Part shown: positions 57,371-64,000 of the stretch, piece by piece
How positions within the stretch are numbered: the stretch's first letter is position 1
Layout of the letters: every line of letters begins with the position of its first letter
Assembly (NCBI GenBank): GCA_965249965.1
Contig: OZ252262.1
Span: 682,001-746,000, forward strand
From: HXMU1420-13 sp965249965
GTDB lineage: Bacteria; Bacteroidota; Rhodothermia; Balneolales; Balneolaceae
Direction of reading: 5' to 3'
Length of the DNA: 64,000 nt
Translations under genes and position numbers: made by a program
The notes under the pieces: model-generated
What the model was told of the DNA's origin: nothing
Seen by the model: only the letters and a program-made list of their open reading frames with translations
Database searches by the model: none

Positions 57371-58876
57371 TCAGCTTTTTTCAATTGCGGCACGATTTCC
57401 GAGGATAATTAAGTTGGAAATTTTGTGACGATCTACGTGGTTTAACATTTCCGAAGTATATCGCCAAAGCCAATTTCCTGAAGATGTTCCAGGAAAGTTC
57501 ATTCGGTGTTCCCCATCTAAATTCATAAAGTCCTGCAATGGAAAAATTGCCTGATCGGCCACTGAAAGCATGCCTAAACGAACAAATTCCCAATTAATAG
57601 AGAAACCGTCGCTTCGCGTGTACGTTCGTACATTGTGTTTTTCTTTTTCCGGTGCAGCATTGTACCACCCAATTGAGGTATCATTATCATGGGTTCCGGA
57701 ATAAGCCACTGAATTCTGTGGGTAATTATGTGGCAAGAAACTGTTTGTAGAATCTGAATCGAAGGCAAACTGGATAATTTTCATGCCTGGAAATGCATAT
57801 TTATCGCGTAGTTTTTCAACTCCCTCTGTTACAAATCCCAAATCTTCTGCAATTATTGGTAGTTCACCACATTCTCTAAGTATAGTGTCAAAAAGTTTTT
57901 CGCCTGGCCCGTGAACCCATTTACCGTTGATAGCTGTTTTTTCTTTCGCATCAACTTGCCAGTATGCATCAAATCCTCGAAAGTGATCTACGCGTATAGC
58001 GTCGCATTGAGAAAACATATGCTTAAATCGAGCTACCCACCATGAAAATCCGTCTTTTTCCAACGCATCCCAATTATATTGTGGGTTACCCCAAAGTTGA
58101 CCTGTTTCACTGAAATAGTCCGGCGGCACACCTGCAACAAGCGTTCTATTGCCATTCTTATCTACTGCGAAATACTTAGTATTTGCCCAAACATCTGCGC
58201 TATTATGATCAACAAATATTGGGATATCACCAACTACGCGAACTCGCCTGTCGTTAGCATATTTTTTTAAAGCATTCCATTGATTACTAAACTCATATTG
58301 TAACCAGTTGATCTTTCGAATGTCGTTAGCATATTTTTTCCGGTATTTTTTTAAAGCTGCCGGTTTTCTTTGTGCAATCTCAGGCTCCCAAGTATTCCAA
58401 GGTTGCATACCATGATGTTGCCCGCAAGCCATAAACAATGAATAATCTTCTAACCATTGCTTATTATCGTTTTTAAACAACTCAAACTTTTCTTCTTCTT
58501 CTTTATCCAAGTTTACATAAAATCGATCGCATGCAATTGAAAATAGTTTGTCTTTATTTTTAAATGCCGATTCATAGTCAACAGTTACGCCGGATTCTAA
58601 GTATGCAGCTGCGGCTTCTGATTTAGTTAAAAGTCCCTTTTCAATCAAAATATCCGGACTAATCAAATAAGCATTTCCTGCAAACGCAGAATAGCTGGCA
58701 TATGGAGAATTTCCATAGCCGGTTGGTGTTAATGGCAGCACTTGCCAAATTGTTTGATTCGTCTGTTCTAAGAAATCAATGAATGTGCGCGCCTCATAAC
58801 CGAAATCACCAATACCATACTTTCCGGGAAATGACGTTGGATGTACTAACGTACCACATGAGCGAGGAAATCTCAT
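57371..58876 (-). CDS. malQ: 4-alpha-glucanotransferase (amylomaltase)
   Basis: 501 residues from ATG 58876; a longer frame reaches 58915 but overlaps glgB. Conserved GH77 parts: GIGDFGYEARTFIDFL, WQVLPLTPTGYGNSPYASYSAFAGN, CDAIRVDHFRGFDAYW (nucleophile region), IIAEDLGFVTEGV and SGTHDNDTSIGWY. Transfers glucan chains. Follows glgB by 7 nt. Confidence 0.93.
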   Translation of the reverse strand: MRFPRSCGTLVHPTSFPGKYGIGDFGYEARTFIDFLEQTNQTIWQVLPLTPTGYGNSPYASYSAFAGNAYLISPDILIEKGLLTKSEAAAAYLESGVTVDYESAFKNKDKLFSIACDRFYVNLDKEEEEKFELFKNDNKQWLEDYSLFMACGQHHGMQPWNTWEPEIAQRKPAALKKYRKKYANDIRKINWLQYEFSNQWNALKKYANDRRVRVVGDIPIFVDHNSADVWANTKYFAVDKNGNRTLVAGVPPDYFSETGQLWGNPQYNWDALEKDGFSWWVARFKHMFSQCDAIRVDHFRGFDAYWQVDAKEKTAINGKWVHGPGEKLFDTILRECGELPIIAEDLGFVTEGVEKLRDKYAFPGMKIIQFAFDSDSTNSFLPHNYPQNSVAYSGTHDNDTSIGWYNAAPEKEKHNVRTYTRSDGFSINWEFVRLGMLSVADQAIFPLQDFMNLDGEHRMNFPGTSSGNWLWRYTSEMLNHVDRHKISNLIILGNRAAIEKS

Positions 58877-58883
58877 AAAAAGC

Positions 58884-61088
58884 TTATCTCTTTGGTTTAA
58901 TGATAACTCCTGCAAGCGGAGGTATAGTTAATTGTAAACTTGCGGGTTGGTTTTGCCAATCGCCGGATGTTGCATGAAGGTTAACGTTTCCAACATTACT
59001 ACCTCCATAAAATTCGGAATCACTATTCATAATTATTTCATACTCACCCGGTTCGGGTACTCCAATTTTATAATCGTGATGTACAGCTGGGGTAAAATTT
59101 AATACAACAACTAGAAAATCTGACGGATCTTTGGCTCTTCGGACGAAAGAAATTACACTTCTATCGGCATCGTTAAAATCAATCCATTCAAAGCCTCTCC
59201 AATCGAAATCATTTTGATGAAGAGCCTTCTCTTTTTTATTAACAGCGTTTAAGTCGCGAACTAGTTTTTGAACTCCCTGGTGATTTTCCCAATCAAGTAA
59301 ATGCCAATCCAGTGATTTTGAATCGCTCCATTCAGCCCATTGCCCAAATTCACACCCCATAAATAAAAGTTTCTTTCCAGGGTGTGCATACATATATGTG
59401 TATAACAATCTTAGATTGGCAAATTTTTGCCAGTCATCGCCGGGCATCTTACTTAACATCGATTTTTTCATGTGAACAACTTCATCATGAGAAAATGGGA
59501 GGGTAAAATTTTCGCTAAAGGCGTAAATCAACGAAAAAGTAAGCTCTCCCTGATGATATTTTCTATAAATCGGATCTTTTTCTATGTAAGCCAGTGTATC
59601 GTTCATCCAGCCCATATTCCATTTATAGTCGAAACCTAGCCCACCGGTTTGAGTGGGTCGACTAACACCACCCCACGAAGTAGATTCCTCAGCAAAAGTT
59701 ACTGTACCGGGAAAGTGCTCATGCACAGAATCGTTGAACTTTCTCAAAAATTCTATCGCTTCTATATTTTCTCTACCACCATATTGATTGGGTATCCATT
59801 CACCTTCTTCGCGAGAATAATCCAGATAAAGCATGGAGGCTACTGCATCTACACGCAAGCCATCAATATGAAACTTATCGCACCAATACAAGGCATTTGA
59901 TATAAGGAAATTCTGCACTTCGGTTCGACCAAAATTAAATATACACGTCCCCCAATCTTTGTGTTCGCCTTGGCGCGCATCTTCGTGCTCGTATAAACCG
60001 GTACCGTCAAATCTTCGTAATCCATGTTCATCTTTAGCAAAATGCGCAGGAACCCAATCCACAATTACTCCGATGCCTGCTTTATGACATTCATCCACGA
60101 AATACATAAAATCATGAGGTGTTCCGAATCTGCTGGTTGGCGCAAAATATCCGGTAATCTGATATCCCCAGGAAGGATCGTACGGATGTTCTGCTATCGG
60201 TAGTAGTTCGATGTGTGTATATCCCAGGTCTTTCACATAGGGAACCAGCTGATCAGCTAGATCTTTGTAACTTAAATAATCAGGATTCTCACCTACATTC
60301 TTACGCCACGACCCTGCGTGTAGCTCATAAATTGCAATTGGTTGATCCATTGCCTGGATTTCATTTCTTCGCTCAACCCATTTTTTATCCGACCAATTAT
60401 ATCCCTCAATATCATACACTTTAGAGGCCGTTTCGGGGCGCATTTGAGCATAAAAGGCAAAAGGATCTGCTTTTAATAACGGCGACTCTTGTACTGGAGA
60501 CTTAATTTCGTACTTATATTCATCACCTACGGTTACATGCGGAATGAATATCTCCCAAAGTCCCTGGTCGTGATATTTTCGCATGCGGTGAATTCTTCCA
60601 TCCCAATTATTGAATGTTCCAACTACTGAAACCCGCGTTGCACTTGGTGCCGAAACTACAAAGTGAGTTCCTGATACAGGCCCTATTGTTTTGGGGTGTG
60701 CGCCCATAAATTCATAGGCTTTCTTGTGATTACCTTCGCCCCAAAGTTGTAAATCAAAATCCTCAATCATTTTACCATAAGCATAGGGGTCTTTGGTATC
60801 AAATTTATCACCAGAATGCGCCACAATTGAAAGTGTATAATCATCAATTTTTTTGCGCCGGGTAAACACGTGCTCAAACAGTCCTTCTTCCGTGGTTCGT
60901 TCTAACTCAACCGGTTTAGACTTACCAACTGTAACAGAAACTATTGCTGCATCCGGCCGATACACCCTCAGCACTAATTTTTCTGCTGATTTTGCTTTGA
61001 CTTTATGTATCCCCAGTATGGAAAATGGATCCCCATGCGACCCATCCGATATTGATTTTATTTCTTCGGCAGTGAGTGTAGACGTCAT
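58884..61088 (-). CDS. glgB: 1,4-alpha-glucan branching enzyme
   Basis: 734 residues. N-terminal CBM48-type domains (twice), then the GH13 core: ELLPIAEHPYDPSWGYQITGYFAPTSRFGTP, DGLRVDAVASMLYLDY with the nucleophile Asp, FAEESTSWGGVSRP with the acid Glu, and LPFSHDEVVHMKKSM. Makes alpha-1,6 branches in glycogen. First gene of the operon glgB-malQ-comA-like-glycogen synthase half; no glgC or glgP is seen in the window. Confidence 0.95.
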   Translation of the reverse strand: MTSTLTAEEIKSISDGSHGDPFSILGIHKVKAKSAEKLVLRVYRPDAAIVSVTVGKSKPVELERTTEEGLFEHVFTRRKKIDDYTLSIVAHSGDKFDTKDPYAYGKMIEDFDLQLWGEGNHKKAYEFMGAHPKTIGPVSGTHFVVSAPSATRVSVVGTFNNWDGRIHRMRKYHDQGLWEIFIPHVTVGDEYKYEIKSPVQESPLLKADPFAFYAQMRPETASKVYDIEGYNWSDKKWVERRNEIQAMDQPIAIYELHAGSWRKNVGENPDYLSYKDLADQLVPYVKDLGYTHIELLPIAEHPYDPSWGYQITGYFAPTSRFGTPHDFMYFVDECHKAGIGVIVDWVPAHFAKDEHGLRRFDGTGLYEHEDARQGEHKDWGTCIFNFGRTEVQNFLISNALYWCDKFHIDGLRVDAVASMLYLDYSREEGEWIPNQYGGRENIEAIEFLRKFNDSVHEHFPGTVTFAEESTSWGGVSRPTQTGGLGFDYKWNMGWMNDTLAYIEKDPIYRKYHQGELTFSLIYAFSENFTLPFSHDEVVHMKKSMLSKMPGDDWQKFANLRLLYTYMYAHPGKKLLFMGCEFGQWAEWSDSKSLDWHLLDWENHQGVQKLVRDLNAVNKKEKALHQNDFDWRGFEWIDFNDADRSVISFVRRAKDPSDFLVVVLNFTPAVHHDYKIGVPEPGEYEIIMNSDSEFYGGSNVGNVNLHATSGDWQNQPASLQLTIPPLAGVIIKPKR

Positions 61089-61192
61089 GACTTAATTGGA
61101 TTTGAAGGGGCAAAAAGATAATAAATTATCCACTAAACGTTTCACTGGTAATTTGATAGTGTTTGATGACCAATGAATCTCTATTTTTAAGC

Positions 61193-62419
61193 ATGGATAC
61201 ATCCGGATTTATTGCACGCAGATATCTTTTTTCAAGAAAGCATATCTCGCTTATTTCTACGCTTACTTACATCAGCATTGCGGGTGTTACCATCGGTACT
61301 GCACTTCTAATTGTTGTTCTATCCGTTTTTAATGGTTTTTTTGATGTTGTTAAAACATTGCTCCTCTCCTTTGATCCAGACATTCGAATAGAAGCGGCAG
61401 AGGGTACCACCTTTATTTTTGATGAGTCTATGGAACAAAGTTTGCAGGATATTCCAGAGATTATAAACTACACCCCATTTGTAACGGGTAAAGCATTGCT
61501 TACCAGTAGCGATGAAGCGAGCAAGGTTGTTGAAGTAAAAGGCATCGAAAAAGAATCATTCCTTAAAATGGTGAACATTCAACAAGCCATAACCACAGGT
61601 GTGTTCGATCTTACCGTTCAAGGACGGAAACCCGGTATTATCATTCATGAACAGCTACGTGGCGAGTTGTTCCTTGCATTAAATGATGAAGTTGCTTTGC
61701 TAAGCGCAACAAGTATGAGAAAAGCTCTCACACAAATTACCGTTCCGCGCTCGTATCGTTTTGATGTTCGCGGCGCATATCTCGTTCAATCAGTGGCGTC
61801 ATCACCTAGCGTATATGTAGAAATTGACGCTGCACGCCGGTTGTTTAACACAAGAAATGGTGTAACCGGTATCGACATAAAGCTTCAGGACAATCAAAAT
61901 GCTGAAATTGTTAAGAAAGAACTGCAAGAACAGCTTGGTGAACGTGTTAAAATCTCAACCTGGTACGATCTTCAAAAACCATTATATGATGTTATGTATC
62001 TGGAAAAATGGGGAGCTTATGTGATTTTGATGATCATTGTAATTGTGGCAGTACTAAACATAATTGGCTCTTTAACCATGATCGTGATTCAGAAAAAGCG
62101 AGATATCGGAATTTTGATCGCAATGGGGTACACCAAAGATCATATTAAAACTATTTTTCAGAAACAGGGACTTTACATTGGTTTAATAGGCTGTGGTATT
62201 GGTGGAACTCTGGGATTTATGTTGTGCTGGTTACAACTGAAATTCGGATTGATCAAACTTTCTTCCGCCTTTATTATTGACGCATATCCAGTTGATATTC
62301 GTTTACTGGATGTCACCATCATTTTATTTGGCAGCTTGTTGCTATGCCTATTGGCAAGCTGGTTTCCATCCAATAGGGCTGCAGAAATTCAACCCGCTGA
62401 AGCAATTCGGTATGAGTAA
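61193..62419 (+). CDS. LolC/LolE-like ABC transporter permease (FtsX family)
   Basis: 408 residues from ATG 61193 (other in-frame starts at 61163 and 61166). N-terminal FIARRYLFSRKHISLISTLTYISIAGVTIGTALLIVVLSVFNGF, the LolC/E signature, a large periplasmic MacB_PCD-type domain, and three C-terminal helices (IGSLTMIVIQKKRDIGILIAMG). Helps release lipoproteins to the outer membrane. Many cassette products in this window are lipoproteins. Confidence 0.87.
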   Translation: MDTSGFIARRYLFSRKHISLISTLTYISIAGVTIGTALLIVVLSVFNGFFDVVKTLLLSFDPDIRIEAAEGTTFIFDESMEQSLQDIPEIINYTPFVTGKALLTSSDEASKVVEVKGIEKESFLKMVNIQQAITTGVFDLTVQGRKPGIIIHEQLRGELFLALNDEVALLSATSMRKALTQITVPRSYRFDVRGAYLVQSVASSPSVYVEIDAARRLFNTRNGVTGIDIKLQDNQNAEIVKKELQEQLGERVKISTWYDLQKPLYDVMYLEKWGAYVILMIIVIVAVLNIIGSLTMIVIQKKRDIGILIAMGYTKDHIKTIFQKQGLYIGLIGCGIGGTLGFMLCWLQLKFGLIKLSSAFIIDAYPVDIRLLDVTIILFGSLLLCLLASWFPSNRAAEIQPAEAIRYE

Positions 62420-62422
62420 TCT

Positions 62423-64000
62423 TTAGTTTTCGTTGTACACGTCGGGTAGATCATTCTCATATAAAATCACATCACCTGATGCTGCCTTTTCTCTTACAAT
62501 TTCGTTGGCCGCGAACAAACTATCTACTACTAAAACGTGGTTCGTTTCATCTTGTACGTTTTCAATTCCAGCTTTAATTGGCTTAGCGCGTTCTTTCCCA
62601 ACCAAGATTACCACATCCAGATTTGCCTCTCCGATTGCTTCCCCAAATTTGAAGTTTTCTTCTTCTTCAATTTCACCTAATTCAATCATTCCTGGTGTAA
62701 TAATAAATCGCTTTCGATCTTTGAATTGACCGAGAATTTCGACCGCATTTTTAGCCCCCACAGGATTTGAATTGAATGCATCATCAATAATAAAAAGTTC
62801 ACCAGCTTTTTTTAACTCGAGGCGATGCTCAACCGGTTCAATAGTTTTAGCTGCAATGGCCATTGTTTTGGGTCGGATTCCAAAATGCAGTGCAACTCCA
62901 ATTGCCAGCATCAGGTTTTGTACGTTATGCGCCCCAAGTAATTTTGTTCGAAATTCATGGGTTTCGCCATCAAAATTCACTTCAAAGCGTGTCCCTGTCG
63001 TATCGTAACTGATGTTCTCCCCGGTAATTTCACCATATTCTAGTCCAACCATTATGCGCGAAACCTCATCTCTTCCCCTACCCATTTCAGAAACCCGAGG
63101 ATCATCGGCATTTAAAACCGCTATCCCTCCTGATCCCAGATTATCTACAATGGTACCTTTCTCTTTTGCAATAATATCTTGTGATCCAAATGTTTCTAAA
63201 TGTGCCAACCCAACATTACTAACTACCGACACATCCGGTTGGGCGATATTACATAATTCCTGAATATTTCCTGCATATCGAGCCCCCATTTCAAGTACAA
63301 GAATTTGATGATGAGACTGTAAATCATTGTTGATGACTTTACAAATGCCCATTGGTGTATTAAAACTGCCCGGTGTAAAACAGACTGCAAATCGCTCTTT
63401 CAGCAAATCTTTGATCATAAACTTTACAGAGGTTTTTCCATAACTCCCCGTAATCGCGATCACTTTTAAATGCGGCATCGAAGCTAGCTTTGCCTTTGCC
63501 TGTTTTTTAAATCCGTTTTGAATACTTCTTTCAATAGGCTTCGTAATATTCCCGGAAATCAGCACGAAGAATGGTATGAGAATTGCAGATAAAACCCATC
63601 CAAAAATCAATAAAACTACATCAAAAGATAGGAAACCGGGATCGTAGGTTGGTGGTATTTGCCAAATTAATGGAATATAGCCGGTATACGCCCATATACT
63701 GAAAAAGGCCGGTAAAAAAGCAGCCGATATGAATAACGGAACCAGCAACCGTTTTACACGAGAGGTAACAACTAATGGTTTTTTAACCTTTTCCGACGTG
63801 TATCTTTTCACACTATAAAACCAATAAAAACCCCAAATAAATAGCGCCGTTGTAATGGCTGTATTTGTGATGTCTATTTCAAGCCAATCGAAGCCAATTA
63901 CTAGCACAAAGAGTAAGATGTTGTAAAGCGCGAGGTCGCCAGGAATTACTTTTTGCTCCCAATGGCTTCTTAACCATTGCCAGTATTCATTATGCTTGTA
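62423..64000 (-). CDS. murF: UDP-N-acetylmuramoyl-tripeptide ligase (MurF) with N-terminal membrane segments, 5' end beyond window
   Basis: Partial: the frame stays open to position 64000 on the - strand, reading YKHNEYWQWLRSHWEQKV before the GTG at 63907, so the true start is outside. The ligase core has ITGSYGKTSVKFMIKDLL (ATP loop), LVLEMGARYAGNIQEL, GIAVLNADDPRV, GAHNVQNLMLAIGVAL and IIDDAFNSNPVGAKNAVEIL. The first 130 visible residues have three or four membrane helices, which are not in standard MurF but occur in MurF/MurT-like relatives in some groups. Product adds D-Ala-D-Ala to the peptidoglycan precursor. Confidence 0.88.
   Translation of the reverse strand, partial: YKHNEYWQWLRSHWEQKVIPGDLALYNILLFVLVIGFDWLEIDITNTAITTALFIWGFYWFYSVKRYTSEKVKKPLVVTSRVKRLLVPLFISAAFLPAFFSIWAYTGYIPLIWQIPPTYDPGFLSFDVVLLIFGWVLSAILIPFFVLISGNITKPIERSIQNGFKKQAKAKLASMPHLKVIAITGSYGKTSVKFMIKDLLKERFAVCFTPGSFNTPMGICKVINNDLQSHHQILVLEMGARYAGNIQELCNIAQPDVSVVSNVGLAHLETFGSQDIIAKEKGTIVDNLGSGGIAVLNADDPRVSEMGRGRDEVSRIMVGLEYGEITGENISYDTTGTRFEVNFDGETHEFRTKLLGAHNVQNLMLAIGVALHFGIRPKTMAIAAKTIEPVEHRLELKKAGELFIIDDAFNSNPVGAKNAVEILGQFKDRKRFIITPGMIELGEIEEEENFKFGEAIGEANLDVVILVGKERAKPIKAGIENVQDETNHVLVVDSLFAANEIVREKAASGDVILYENDLPDVYNEN

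Overview
The window joins two different kinds of DNA. Positions 1 to about 17,014 are a long array of integron gene cassettes. It holds 30 complete cassettes (C2-C31, the last with a damaged attC) and one partial cassette (C1) cut by the left edge. Every cassette gene lies on the + strand and is followed by an attC recombination site (31 in all). The attC sites share a 5' arm starting TAACAAGCGTTTC and a 3' arm ending in cGTTA. Their outer stem has one extrahelical base, as in Vibrio cholerae VCR sites. I see no integrase gene or attI. By integron geometry they should lie to the left, beyond position 1, so the window shows the distal end of a large sedentary chromosomal integron.

Positions 17,026-64,000 are ordinary chromosome: a toxin-antitoxin pair at the array edge, then DoxX plus Gfo/Idh/MocA oxidoreductase, an MBL-fold hydrolase, a dioxygenase-like protein, a DUF5916-type outer-membrane protein, a LytS/LytTR two-component pair, dnaX-ybaB-recR, an M1 peptidase, topA, OsmC and peroxiredoxin, a beta-hydroxylase, NUDIX, AMP nucleosidase, radC, argS, a methyltransferase, dnaN plus SAM hydrolase, a PorV/PorQ-like protein, miaA, purS-clpS-purQ, an LptB-like ATPase, rhodanese, rho, outer-membrane and TPR proteins, a glycogen operon (glgB, malQ, phosphosulfolactate synthase, short glycogen synthase), a LolC/E-like permease and murF running off the right edge.

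The gene families (PorV/PorQ, DUF5916-type, DUF4270-like, CarboxypepD_reg, LytS/LytTR), the scarcity of obvious Shine-Dalgarno sequences and one clear TTTG-N20-TAnnTTTG promoter point to the Bacteroidota/Balneolota group. A marine Balneolota bacterium is my best guess; this is inference.

The array has unusual internal structure. (1) attC sites fall into three length classes (about 90, 124 and 129 bp); the 129-bp class carries an extra GC-rich hairpin. (2) Each cassette's first 8-12 bases are the reverse complement of its last bases before the attC stem, which fixes cassette borders precisely. (3) Four cassettes occur twice, one pair with the same gene but different attC sites. (4) Leaders are 2-38 nt, too short for promoters, except the HigBA toxin-antitoxin cassette, which has a 107-nt leader with a consensus promoter. 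(5) About 24 of 31 cassettes encode membrane proteins, lipoproteins or exported proteins, most of no recognised family. (6) The left core site of the HigBA cassette is mutated and the last attC is truncated, so the distal end looks frozen.
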